A program made the position numbers and the translations under genes. The notes below the pieces were generated by a model that was not told the DNA's origin, did not search any database, and saw only the letters and a program-made list of their open reading frames with translations. From Phycisphaerae bacterium (GTDB taxonomy: Bacteria; Planctomycetota; Phycisphaerae; Phycisphaerales; SM1A02), in contig PKCT01000253.1 in assembly GCA_002862325.1 (NCBI GenBank), forward strand, positions 1 through 14,024: a stretch of DNA of 14,024 nt, written 5' to 3'. Of the stretch, positions 1-8,001 are shown piece after piece; the first letter of the stretch is position 1, and each line of letters starts with the position of its first letter.

Positions 1-678
1 CAGACCGGGCTGGGACGGACCGGCCACATGCTCGCGGTCGATCACGACGGCGTGCAGCCTGATCTGGTGTGTCTCTCCAAGGCGTTGTCGGGAGGGATGG
101 TGCCGGTAGGGGCGGTGGTGGGGCGAGCGACCATCTTCGACCAGGTGTTCGACTCGGTCGAGCGGTCGGTCGTGCACTCCTCGACGTTTCGGGAGAATCC
201 ACTCGCCATGGCGGTCGGCCTGGCGTCCTTGCATGCGATCGACGCGGAGGATCTGGTGACGAGAGCCGGTGAGCGCGGCCATCGACTGATCGAAGCGCTT
301 CGGCGGATCGCAACCACGGTTCCGGGCATCCGGGAGGTCCGCGGGCGTGGTCTCATGGTGGGGATCGAACTCGATCCGAGGGCGTTGGCGTTCGATCTCC
401 CCGGGTACGGCTCGCGCACGCCGACGCTCGTCGCGCAGGCGGTGGTGGGATGGATGCTGAAGCAGCACCGGGTTCTGGTGCAGTCGACGGCCAAGACCAG
501 TCCCGTCATCAAGGTCGTTCCACCGCTGGTCCTCTCGGACGGTGACGTCGACTGGTTCGTCGACGCGTTCGCGGAAACCCTCGTCGAACTCTCTCGCGGC
601 CGGGCGGCCGCGGTTCGGGGCCTCGTGAGGATGCTCGTCCAGGCGCCGGACGTCGTCCTGCGCGAGGCGTTCCGCTAG
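1..678 (+). CDS. Class III PLP-dependent aminotransferase, C-terminal part (5' truncated)
   Basis: The reading frame is open from the first base and gives 225 residues before a TAG stop. It begins inside the conserved Q-T-G-L-G-R-T-G segment that follows the cofactor-binding Asp of class III aminotransferases. The next motif, L-S-K-A-L-S-G-G, carries the lysine (Lys27 of the visible part) expected to form the Schiff base with pyridoxal phosphate. The segment H-S-S-T-F-R-E-N-P-L-A matches the family's S-T-F-x-x-N-P-L-A region, and the C-terminal small domain looks complete (R-G-R-G-L-M-V-G-I-E). The family includes acetylornithine, ornithine, 4-aminobutyrate and diamine aminotransferases; the substrate cannot be told from this part. 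The gene is convergent with the CPBP gene, with 18 bases between the stops. The N-terminal half lies outside the window. Family is certain, substrate unknown. Confidence 0.93.
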   Translation, partial: QTGLGRTGHMLAVDHDGVQPDLVCLSKALSGGMVPVGAVVGRATIFDQVFDSVERSVVHSSTFRENPLAMAVGLASLHAIDAEDLVTRAGERGHRLIEALRRIATTVPGIREVRGRGLMVGIELDPRALAFDLPGYGSRTPTLVAQAVVGWMLKQHRVLVQSTAKTSPVIKVVPPLVLSDGDVDWFVDAFAETLVELSRGRAAAVRGLVRMLVQAPDVVLREAFR

Positions 679-696
679 GCGTCCGCCATCGGTCGT

Positions 697-1377
697 TCAG
701 AGTCCGGCTCTCGCAGCGCCGGTGAAGATCCAGACTCCGAGTCCGAGGGTGAAGGCCAGGTCGCCGTAGAACGCGTGCTCGATGTCCGCCAGGAGTCCGC
801 TGCGACGACGAAGAAGCGTCGAGGTGAAGATCACGCCACCGACCACGGTGATCAGGACGGGTTCCCAACGGTGCATCACGATGTGTGCGAATCCGAAGGT
901 CGTTCCCGCCGCGATCCACGCGAACGGACCGGATCCGATCAGCGGTCGGTAGCGATGGCAGAGAAAGCTCCTGAACACGATTCCCTGGGGGATCACCGAG
1001 AAGATCGGGTAGAGGACCATCACGGCCAACCAGATCACCGGACGTTCCCGCGGAAACGAAAGAAAGTGCTCGGGCTCCATCAGCCACGCGAATCCCGCGA
1101 GCAGCGGACCGAAGAGCATGAATCTCTTGAGGACGCCGGGAAACCCCGAGGCGACGCCGCCCGCACCCCAGAGCAGGGACCGATCGAAGTCCTTGGAGCG
1201 AAGGAGGAGAATCAGGCAGAGGATCGCGGCTGCCCAGAGAATGGGAATGGGTGGTGCGTAGGCGCGCGGGAAGGCGGCGACGACCACCGGCAGGATCCAG
1301 AAGAAGATCGCCAGTTCGAGGGTCAGTCGACCCCGCGAAGGAGCCGCGATGCGAGTCTGGGGAGCGGAGGTCGTCAC
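697..1377 (-). CDS. CPBP-type (Abi/CAAX protease-like) membrane protein with degenerate active site
   Basis: This is a 226-residue polytopic membrane protein. Hydrophobic segments lie near residues 21-36, 44-59, 86-100, 113-130, 151-165 and 173-187, with another near the C terminus. Three CPBP motifs align. Motif 1 is V-I-P-Q-G-I-V-F-R-S-F (130-138 core), motif 2 is F-G-F-A-H (161-165) and motif 3 is H-A-F-Y-G-D (201-206). Active CPBP proteases carry E-E-x-x-x-R in motif 1; here that pair is Gln131-Gly132, while Arg136 and both histidines remain. The start chosen is GTG at 1377, which lies 11 bases after the deaminase stop; no clear Shine-Dalgarno site is visible and there is no ATG nearby. 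An open frame runs much further upstream, but it would overlap the deaminase. The family fold is likely; proteolytic activity is doubtful. It probably shares a transcript with the deaminase. Confidence 0.8.
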   Translation of the reverse strand: MTTSAPQTRIAAPSRGRLTLELAIFFWILPVVVAAFPRAYAPPIPILWAAAILCLILLLRSKDFDRSLLWGAGGVASGFPGVLKRFMLFGPLLAGFAWLMEPEHFLSFPRERPVIWLAVMVLYPIFSVIPQGIVFRSFLCHRYRPLIGSGPFAWIAAGTTFGFAHIVMHRWEPVLITVVGGVIFTSTLLRRRSGLLADIEHAFYGDLAFTLGLGVWIFTGAARAGL

Positions 1378-1388
1378 GAGCGTTCGAT

Positions 1389-1868
1389 TCAGTAGTGGGG
1401 ACGATCGGGAAGCGCCGCGAACGCGCGCCAGACCTCGAGCATCTCCTCCCGGCAGAGTTCGGTCGCCCCGAGCGGCCGTCGTTCGGCGGGTTGACGCAGC
1501 GCCTCCAGGATCGGTCGGTCGTCGAAGCTCCCGAAGTCGTGGGCGTCGTCGTGGTTCGAGGCGAAGAAGATGTGATCCACCCGCGCCCACCAGCAGGCTC
1601 CGTAGCACATTGGACACGGTTCGCCGGTCGTGTAGACGGTGCATCCGGAGAGATCGTGGGTCCCCAGGGCGGCGCACGCCTTGCGGATGGCCACCACTTC
1701 CGCGTGGGCGGTGGGGTCGCCACTCTCCAGGACTTCGTTCCACCCTTCGGCGACGATCTGGTCGCCGCGCATGATCACGCATCCGAAGGGGCCGCCCGAC
1801 TGATGCTCCATGGCCGCATTCCAGGCCAGCTTGATCGCGCGCCGCATGATCTCGGGATCTCCGTTCAT
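1389..1868 (-). CDS. Guanine/nucleoside deaminase, cytidine deaminase-like zinc fold
   Basis: The 159-residue product has the zinc-binding signature of the cytidine deaminase-like fold. H-A-E at residues 55-57 gives the ligand His55 and the proton-shuttling Glu57, and P-C-P-M-C at 84-88 gives ligands Cys85 and Cys88. The length, the spacing and the aromatic C-terminal end (R-P-H-Y) resemble Bacillus-type guanine deaminase GuaD (about 156 residues), which converts guanine to xanthine in the cytoplasm. Related enzymes deaminate other bases, so the substrate is inferred. ATG 1868 was chosen because it gives the family's usual length. No well-placed ribosome site precedes it. A rival TTG start at 1955 has a strong GGAGGAG at ideal spacing and would add 29 residues. 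The gene is divergent from the efflux operon and lies 11 bases upstream of the CPBP gene. Confidence 0.88.
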   Translation of the reverse strand: MNGDPEIMRRAIKLAWNAAMEHQSGGPFGCVIMRGDQIVAEGWNEVLESGDPTAHAEVVAIRKACAALGTHDLSGCTVYTTGEPCPMCYGACWWARVDHIFFASNHDDAHDFGSFDDRPILEALRQPAERRPLGATELCREEMLEVWRAFAALPDRPHY

Positions 1869-2015
1869 GTCCTGTTCTGGCAAGTGGGGCTCCAAATCCA
1901 TCGAATGCGGACTCGATCGGTCGGAATGATCGTAGCGATGTCGATCGGCGATCAAAACCGAGCTCCTCCGTCCTGGTGCCAACGGGCGGCGTCCTGGTCG
2001 AGTAGCCTGCCACGC
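1869..2015. promoter_or_regulatory. Divergent intergenic region between deaminase and efflux operon
   Basis: These 147 bases separate two divergently oriented units and must hold the efflux operon promoter, and probably that of the deaminase unit. No strong -35/-10 pair is visible. The best minus-strand match is TTGATC, a 15-base spacer and TACGAT, which is weak. The octamer TCGATCGG occurs twice in direct orientation, at 1913-1920 and 1941-1948, and could be an operator or simply reflect the GATC-rich background. A minus-strand GGAGGAG (1963-1969) may be a ribosome binding site for an alternative deaminase start. The function is inferred from gene layout only. Confidence 0.4.
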
Positions 2016-3494
2016 ATGCCGCTGAGAACCCTTTCAGCCAGATCCGCCCTGTGCGCCGGACTACTCGTCACCGCGGGTTGCATGGTCGGACCGGATCCAA
2101 CGTCGCCCAATCTGGTCTTGCCCGATTCCTGGCACACCGATCTGGTCGACGGCATGGAGGCGGACGCTTGGTCGCCGCACGCCTGGTGGCGAACCTTCGG
2201 TGATCCGCTCCTCGACGAACTGATCGCCTCGGCGGAACGGAACAACCTCGACCTTCGCATCGCGGAAAGCCGCATCCGGGAAGCTCGGGCGGCCTTCGGC
2301 ATCGCGGCGGCGGATCTCTTCCCGCAGATGTCGCTCGACGCCGCCTCGTACTACCGGGAGGGTGTGCCGAGCAACGTGCAGTCGGTGGACACCGACGAGG
2401 AGTACTACTCCGGAACGCTCGACCTGGGCTGGGAGATCGATCTCTGGGGTCGAGTCCGGCGGTCGATGCAGTCCGCGGAGTATCAGGTCCTCGCCAAGAT
2501 CGAGGATCTTCGCGACGCACTCGTTTCGATCCGGGCCGAGGTGGCGAGGAGCTATCTCGAGGCACGATCGCTCCAGGGACAGCGTGCGGCGATCCTGACG
2601 GAAGTGGACACTCGGAAGAAGACGCTCGACCTGGTCCAGGACCAGTACAAGATGGGCGTCACCAACGAGCTCGAGGTCGCCCAGGCCCAGGCCCAGCTGG
2701 CCGATGCGATGGCGTTGCTGCCCTCCTATGAAGAGGAGATCGCCGACGCGGTGAATCGGATCAGCATTCTTCTCGGTGCCGCCCCGGGGCCGCTGCGAGA
2801 TCGAATCCAGGATACATTCGATCCGGCGAATCCGGTGCCGATGCCGTCCGAGACCATCGCGGTGGGCATTCCGGCCGACACCATCCGACGTCGTCCCGAC
2901 GTGCGGGCGGCGGAGCGCAGTCTCATGTCGGCGGTCGCGGATATCGGGGTCGCGGAGGCGGCGCTGTATCCGACCCTGAAGATCAACGGAACCGGTGGAT
3001 TCTCGAGCACCAGCTTCCGCGACTGGCTCGACGTCAACAATCTCGGTTCGCTGATCGAGATCGAGGTCAGCTGGCCGTTCTTCACCGCCGGCCGGCTTCG
3101 ATCCGTGGTCAAGGCTCGCGACGAGATGGCCGAACAGGCGCTGCTGCAGTACGAGCAGACGGTCCTCGGTGCCATCGGCGAGGTCGAGAACGCGATCATC
3201 GCGTACGCCTCCACCATCGACGAGAGGGATCGACTTCAACGAGCGGTCGACGCCTACGGCAATGCGGAGCGGCTCGCGCTCGCCCGCTACGAGGCTGGCC
3301 GGGATGATCTTCAGAACCTGCTCACGGTCGAGCGATTGGCGCTCGAGGCGGTGCAGAAGCTTGCTCAGGCCGAGGGGCAAGTCGCGTCCAATGTCGTCGG
3401 CCTGTACAAGGCGCTGGGTGGTGCCTGGGAGATTCGCGAAGATCCGACGAGGACCTTCGCGGACATGCCCGAATCCGAGGAGGAACGTGGATGA
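2016..3494 (+). CDS. NodT/OprM-type outer membrane efflux lipoprotein (TolC-like channel)
   Basis: This 492-residue protein forms the outer membrane exit duct of the RND pump encoded downstream. Residues 1-21 are a lipoprotein signal peptide ending in T-A-G-C, so Cys22 should be lipidated. The mature N terminus, V-G-P-D-P, is typical of NodT-family factors. Other family marks are W-W-R-T-F-G-D-P-L-L (57-66), R-R-P-D-V-R-A-A-E (292-300) and L-Y-K-A-L-G-G-A-W (463-471). Two copies of the outer membrane efflux domain are present, roughly 65-255 and 285-470, each with long helices (for example 195-235 and 365-460). The length is normal. ATG 2016 is chosen because the signal peptide begins there, although no clear ribosome site precedes it. 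It is the first gene of the operon and its stop overlaps the adaptor start by four bases. Confidence 0.95.
   Translation: MPLRTLSARSALCAGLLVTAGCMVGPDPTSPNLVLPDSWHTDLVDGMEADAWSPHAWWRTFGDPLLDELIASAERNNLDLRIAESRIREARAAFGIAAADLFPQMSLDAASYYREGVPSNVQSVDTDEEYYSGTLDLGWEIDLWGRVRRSMQSAEYQVLAKIEDLRDALVSIRAEVARSYLEARSLQGQRAAILTEVDTRKKTLDLVQDQYKMGVTNELEVAQAQAQLADAMALLPSYEEEIADAVNRISILLGAAPGPLRDRIQDTFDPANPVPMPSETIAVGIPADTIRRRPDVRAAERSLMSAVADIGVAEAALYPTLKINGTGGFSSTSFRDWLDVNNLGSLIEIEVSWPFFTAGRLRSVVKARDEMAEQALLQYEQTVLGAIGEVENAIIAYASTIDERDRLQRAVDAYGNAERLALARYEAGRDDLQNLLTVERLALEAVQKLAQAEGQVASNVVGLYKALGGAWEIREDPTRTFADMPESEEERG
3477..3483 (+). promoter_or_regulatory. Shine-Dalgarno site for the RND adaptor gene
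   Basis: The sequence GAGGAGG lies seven bases before ATG 3491, inside the last codons of the outer membrane factor gene. Together with the four-base ATGA overlap of the two genes, it fixes the adaptor start and points to translational coupling. Confidence 0.8.
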
Positions 3495-4741
3495 CTGGTC
3501 GAATCGCGGTCTCAGCGTGTGCCGTAGCGATGGCCGGAATGCTGGGTGGCTGTGGCGGCGACGCTCCCAAGGCGCCCAAGCCCGAACCCCTCCCCGTCAC
3601 CGTGATCAAGGCGGAGAAGAAGGACATCCCCGACCTTCGTCGGTTCCCCGGCAGCACTCAGGCGATCATGGAGGCGACGCTGATCGCCCGCATCACGGGT
3701 TTCCTCGAGGAGCGACTCTTCGAAGAGGGGATGGACGTCGCGGCCGACGAGATCTGCTTCGTGATCGAGCAGCCTCCCTACGAGGCCGCGGTGCTCTCCG
3801 CCGAAGGCGCGGTCGAGCAGGCCGAAGCCGCGGTCGAGTTGGCCCGGTTGGACTTCGAGCGGAACGATCCGCTGGCAGATAGCGGCGCGATCTCCGCCCA
3901 GGAGCTCGACCAGTACGCCACCGACCTCCAGTCGGCCGAGGGCAAGCTCCTCGCGGCCCGCGCGGATCTCTTGCAGGCGGAGATCAACCTGTCCTACACC
4001 GAAGTGCGTGCGCCGTTCGCCGGACGGATCGGCGAGCGTTTCGTCGACGTGGGCAACCTCGTCGGCGCCGATGGGGGGACCCGCGATCTCGCCAGCATCG
4101 TCCAGCTCGATCCGATGCGGGTCGTCTTCGAGCCCGCGGGAAGCCAGGTCGCCGATTTCCTCGCGGTCTGGCCGAAGAACGAGATCTCGGTGTCCATCAC
4201 CCTGCCCGAGTCCTCCGGGACGCGGACCTACGAGGGCAAGCTCGACCTCGTGAACAACGTCGCGGGCAGCTCGACCTCGACCTTCGTTGCTCGGGCGCAG
4301 TTCTCCAACACCGATCTTCGCGTCGTACCCGGCCTCGCCGCCGACGTGGTCGTCGATCTGGGGATGCAGAAGGACCAGATCGTGGTGCCCGAGGTCGCGA
4401 TCCAGGTCGATCCGCAGAGCGTCTACGTCTGGACCGTATCGGCCGGAAAACTGGTGCGCACGCCGGTGAAGGCGGGAACGCAGTGGAAGGGACTCCGCGT
4501 CATCACGGGAATCAAGGCGGGTACCCAGGTCGTCGGAAGCACGCCGATCCCACTCGAACTTCGGACGGGTCGCGAGGTCGCGCCGACGACGGAGACCCTC
4601 GACAAGTTCATGAAGCAGACCTCGGCGAAGGTGGAGGCGTCCAAGAAGGGTCCCGGCAATCATGCGGGCGTCTCGCCCACCGCGAAGGCGACGAGCCACG
4701 ATCCCGCCGCGGGTCGACCCCACTCGGGAGATCGCAAGTGA
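3491..4741 (+). CDS. RND efflux periplasmic adaptor (AcrA/MexA-type membrane fusion lipoprotein)
   Basis: The 416-residue adaptor links the inner membrane pump to the outer membrane duct. A lipoprotein signal ends in L-G-G-C (Cys21). The family order is visible: first beta-barrel and lipoyl half (about 35-95), an alpha-hairpin of helices around 98-165, and the second lipoyl half with the hallmark L-S-Y-T-E-V-R-A-P-F-A-G-R-I-G (167-181). A beta-barrel follows (205-295), then a membrane-proximal domain with I-V-V-P-E-V-A-I (297-304) and a block up to about residue 355. A polar tail of about 45 residues follows, rich in Lys, Ser, Gly and Pro, with no recognisable domain. The hairpin is of the shorter AcrA-like kind. 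It is the middle gene of the operon, overlapping the outer membrane factor and 49 bases ahead of the pump. The substrate cannot be inferred. Confidence 0.95.
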   Translation: MTGRIAVSACAVAMAGMLGGCGGDAPKAPKPEPLPVTVIKAEKKDIPDLRRFPGSTQAIMEATLIARITGFLEERLFEEGMDVAADEICFVIEQPPYEAAVLSAEGAVEQAEAAVELARLDFERNDPLADSGAISAQELDQYATDLQSAEGKLLAARADLLQAEINLSYTEVRAPFAGRIGERFVDVGNLVGADGGTRDLASIVQLDPMRVVFEPAGSQVADFLAVWPKNEISVSITLPESSGTRTYEGKLDLVNNVAGSSTSTFVARAQFSNTDLRVVPGLAADVVVDLGMQKDQIVVPEVAIQVDPQSVYVWTVSAGKLVRTPVKAGTQWKGLRVITGIKAGTQVVGSTPIPLELRTGREVAPTTETLDKFMKQTSAKVEASKKGPGNHAGVSPTAKATSHDPAAGRPHSGDRK

Positions 4742-4778
4742 CTGAGTTCGGTGTGAATTCGGCCCGTGCGGCGTCGAC

Positions 4779-4783
4779 GGAGG
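4779..4783 (+). promoter_or_regulatory. Shine-Dalgarno site for the RND pump gene
   Basis: GGAGG lies seven bases before the GTG at 4791. It supports this unusual start codon, which is also where the canonical N terminus of the family (F-F-I-S-R-P-I-F-A) begins. Confidence 0.75.
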
Positions 4784-4790
4784 CCGGTTC

Positions 4791-7700
4791 GTGAGCAAGT
4801 TCTTCATCTCGCGACCCATCTTCGCCTGCTCCATCGCGATTCTCATGGTCGTGGTCGGTGTCGCGTCGATCAGGAGTCTGCCGGTCTCGCAGTACCCCGA
4901 GATCGTCCCTCCGACGGTCACGATCACGGCGAACTATCCCGGTTCGAGCGCCGAAGTCGTCGGTCGCATCATCACGACGCCTCTCGAGGAGCAGATTAAC
5001 GGCGTCGAGGGCATGATCTACATGTCCAGCAACTCGACCGCGAACGGATCGAGCGCGATCACCGTCACCTTCGACGTCGGATACGACGTCGACATCGGTG
5101 CGGTGGACATCCAGAACAAGGTCCAGACGGCGCTGGGACAGCTCCCGGAAGTGACGCAGCGTTCCGGGGTCGCGATCACCAAGACGCAGAGCACGCCGAC
5201 GCTTCTGCTCACCCTCTACGACGAGAACAAGATCTACGATGAGGCGTTCCTGGGCAACTGGGCGCAGATCAACCTCTACGATCCCATCGCCCGACTTCCC
5301 GGAGTCGGTCAGGTCACGAACTTCGGCCTCAAGGAGTACGCCATCCGGATCTGGCTGGATCCGGACAAGATGGCGACGTTGGAGATCACGCCGGCGGACG
5401 TCATCAGCGCCGTACAGGCGCAGAACACCGACGTGGCGGCGGGCATCATCGGACTGCCGCCGGTCCCCGATCAAGTCGCCTTCACCTATCAGCTCAAGAC
5501 GCTGGGCCAGCTCCGCGAGCCGGCCCAGTTCGAGGACATCGTCGTCAAGGTGGGCGACGACGGATCGGTGGTCCAGGTCCGCGACATCGGTCGCGCCGAG
5601 CTCGGCGCGGACTCGTATTCCGCGAGCGTGGCGTACAACAACGAGCCGACGGCCCTCCTGGGCATCTTCCAGCGTCCCGGCGCCAACGCCCTCGCGGTGG
5701 TCGAGGAGGTGCGCGACTATCTCGACAAGATGGAAGCGCAGAACCGGTTCCCCGACGGGGTGACGCCGATCATCACCTACGACCAGACCACGTTCGTGAA
5801 GGCCAGCATGAAGGAGCTGGTGATCACGCTGCTGGAGGCGATCGGCCTCGTGGTCCTCGTCGTGTTCGTCTTCCTTCAGAGCTGGCGCACCACGGTCATT
5901 CCGGTGATCGCCATCCCGGTGTCCCTCGTCGCCACCTTCGCGGTCCTGGCGGCCTTCGGTTTCTCGATCAACACCCTGACCCTTCTCGGTCTCGTCCTCG
6001 CCGTCGGTCTCGTGGTCGACGATGCGATCGTGGTGGTCGAGAACGTGGAGCGCCAGCTCGATTCCGGACTTTCCCGAAGGGACGCGGCGATGGCCGCCAT
6101 GAAGGAGGTCACTCCACCGATCATCGCCACCACCGCGGTGCTGATGGCGGTGTTCGTCCCGACCGCCTTCACCCCCGGCATCGCGGGTCAGCTCTACAAC
6201 CAGTTCGCCCTCACCATCGCCTTCTCGGTGGGTCTGAGTGCGATCAACTCGCTCAGCCTGAGTCCCGCCCTCTGCGGCGTGATCCTCAAGCACACGAAGC
6301 GTGAGGACCGGATCGCACCCTTCCGATGGTTCAACGACGCGTTCGACAAGACGTCGACCGGCTACAGCCGGCTCGTCGGCGTCATGGGACGAAGGCTCTG
6401 GGTGGTCGTGCTCCTGATCTTCGCGGGCCTGCTGTTCGTGACCGTCAACCGCACCCGCGACACGCCGACGGGCTTCGTGCCGAGCGAGGACCAGGGGTGG
6501 TTCTTCGTCTTCATCGCGACGCCCAGTGGATCATCCCTGGATCGAACCCAGGCGGCGTGCGACCAGGCGGCCGAGATCCTTCTGAAGACGCCGGGCGTCG
6601 GCTTGGTCAACACCGTCGCCGGATACGACTTCATCGACGCATACTCCGACATGTCCACGGGCGTGGTCTTCGCGATTCTCGAGGAATGGGACGAGCGGGC
6701 CGCGGATCCGAAGATGCAGATCCCCGAGCTCCTCGAGATCGCGCGGAAGGAACTCGCGATGATCCCCGACGCGGTGGCGTTGCCGATCAACCCGCCGCCG
6801 ATTCCCGGCCTCGGCTCGACGGGTGGCTTCCAGTTCGAGATCCAGGACGTTCTGGACAAGGGCTCGGTCGCGCTCGCGAACATCGTCGCGGAGTTCATCA
6901 AGGAGGCGGAGGCGAACCCCGCGATCGGCGAAGGCAAGCTTCTGAGCGATCTTCGCATCGACTACCCCCAGGTCGAGATGGACATCGACCGGGTGAAGGC
7001 GATGCAGCTCGGCGCGTCCATGGAGGACGTGTTCCAGACGCTCCAGGTCCAGCTCGCCAGCTACTACGTCAACAACTGGAACAAGTACGGCCAGGTCTAC
7101 GACGTCGATCTCCAGGCCGAAGGGAAGTACCGAAACAATCTCGAGGACGTTCTGGCCCTTCGGGTGTCAAGCAAGTTCGGCGGGACGATTCCCCTCGCGG
7201 AGTTCGTGACGCTGGAGGAGGTCTCGGGACCGCTCAACATCCAGCACTACAACATGTACGAGTCCGCCCAGGTGATCGGCGGCCCGGCCGCGGGCTACTC
7301 CGGCGGCCAGGCGGTCATCGCGATGATGGAGGTCGCGAAGAAGCTGCTCGAACCCGCCGGTTGGGGCTACGAGTGGACCGGAACGGTGTACCAGCAGTTG
7401 AAGGCGGGCAAGGCGGCCATCTTCATCTACGCGTTCTCCCTCATCATCGTGTTCCTGGTCCTCTCCGCTCTCTACGAGAGCTGGACGATGCCCTTCATCA
7501 TCCTGCTCTCGGTTCCGCTCGCCGTGCTCGGCGCCGTCCTCGCGCTGGAGATCCGAGGGATACCGCTCGACGTCTACGGCCAGATCGGCCTCCTCATGCT
7601 CGTCGGACTCGCGGCGAAGAACGCGATCCTGATCGTGGAGTTCGCCAAGGACCTTCGCGAGAAGGGCATGGGGATCGTCGAAGCGGCCATGGAAGCGGCG

Positions 7701-7961
7701 CGTCTGCGACTGCGACCGATCCTCATGACCGCCTTCGCGTTCATCCTCGGCGTGCTGCCGCTCGTCTTCGCCTCGGGCCCCGGCGCGAACGCTCGGCACT
7801 CGATCGGCACCACCGTGCTCGGCGGCATGATCGCCTCGACGGTCCTCAGTCTCCTGATCGTGCCGGTGATCTACGTCGTGGTCGAGTACCTGCGGGAGAA
7901 GGTCGGCTTCTCCTCCGTGAAGGACGAGGACGCCGCGCCGAACGAGAAGCCCGCGAGCTGA
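4791..7961 (+). CDS. RND efflux transporter, HAE-1 family (AcrB/MexB-like inner membrane pump)
   Basis: This 1056-residue proton-driven pump is of normal family length and complete. It starts with M-S-K-F-F-I-S-R-P-I-F-A, leading into TM1. Two large periplasmic loops (about 30-335 and 560-870) are each followed by a membrane block. The proton-relay residues of AcrB are all present: Asp410-Asp411 in TM4 (L-V-V-D-D-A-I-V), Lys943 in TM10 (A-A-K-N-A-I), and the conserved Arg and Thr of R-L-R-P-I-L-M-T (973-980). The second half shows the family's Y-E-S-W-x-x-P segment (895-901) after TM7. It should form a trimer that exports drugs, detergents or other hydrophobic compounds with the adaptor and channel encoded upstream. 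The actual substrate is unknown. No TetR- or MarR-type regulator lies nearby. Start is GTG with a good ribosome site; the 3' end faces clpB. Confidence 0.97.
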   Translation: MSKFFISRPIFACSIAILMVVVGVASIRSLPVSQYPEIVPPTVTITANYPGSSAEVVGRIITTPLEEQINGVEGMIYMSSNSTANGSSAITVTFDVGYDVDIGAVDIQNKVQTALGQLPEVTQRSGVAITKTQSTPTLLLTLYDENKIYDEAFLGNWAQINLYDPIARLPGVGQVTNFGLKEYAIRIWLDPDKMATLEITPADVISAVQAQNTDVAAGIIGLPPVPDQVAFTYQLKTLGQLREPAQFEDIVVKVGDDGSVVQVRDIGRAELGADSYSASVAYNNEPTALLGIFQRPGANALAVVEEVRDYLDKMEAQNRFPDGVTPIITYDQTTFVKASMKELVITLLEAIGLVVLVVFVFLQSWRTTVIPVIAIPVSLVATFAVLAAFGFSINTLTLLGLVLAVGLVVDDAIVVVENVERQLDSGLSRRDAAMAAMKEVTPPIIATTAVLMAVFVPTAFTPGIAGQLYNQFALTIAFSVGLSAINSLSLSPALCGVILKHTKREDRIAPFRWFNDAFDKTSTGYSRLVGVMGRRLWVVVLLIFAGLLFVTVNRTRDTPTGFVPSEDQGWFFVFIATPSGSSLDRTQAACDQAAEILLKTPGVGLVNTVAGYDFIDAYSDMSTGVVFAILEEWDERAADPKMQIPELLEIARKELAMIPDAVALPINPPPIPGLGSTGGFQFEIQDVLDKGSVALANIVAEFIKEAEANPAIGEGKLLSDLRIDYPQVEMDIDRVKAMQLGASMEDVFQTLQVQLASYYVNNWNKYGQVYDVDLQAEGKYRNNLEDVLALRVSSKFGGTIPLAEFVTLEEVSGPLNIQHYNMYESAQVIGGPAAGYSGGQAVIAMMEVAKKLLEPAGWGYEWTGTVYQQLKAGKAAIFIYAFSLIIVFLVLSALYESWTMPFIILLSVPLAVLGAVLALEIRGIPLDVYGQIGLLMLVGLAAKNAILIVEFAKDLREKGMGIVEAAMEAARLRLRPILMTAFAFILGVLPLVFASGPGANARHSIGTTVLGGMIASTVLSLLIVPVIYVVVEYLREKVGFSSVKDEDAAPNEKPAS

Positions 7962-8001
7962 TCTTCCGAGGTCGACCGATGATGGAGTCGCAAGCCGAAG
8001 C

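Noticed and set aside
699..711. Hairpin AGAGTCCGGCTCT near the aminotransferase/CPBP junction as a terminator
   Set aside because: The stem is only four or five pairs with one wobble, lies in the CPBP coding end, and has no T-run.
697..2013. CPBP frame extended upstream to 2013 (438 codons)
   Set aside because: The extension overlaps the deaminase in another frame, and its Arg-rich sequence is not membrane-like. The GTG at 1377 just before the hydrophobic part is more plausible.
4608..6293. Open frame of 561 codons on the minus strand opposite the RND pump
   Set aside because: The predicted product is a monotonous string of Arg, Asp, His and Glu, as expected from the antisense of a GC-rich gene. 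The pump on the other strand is complete.
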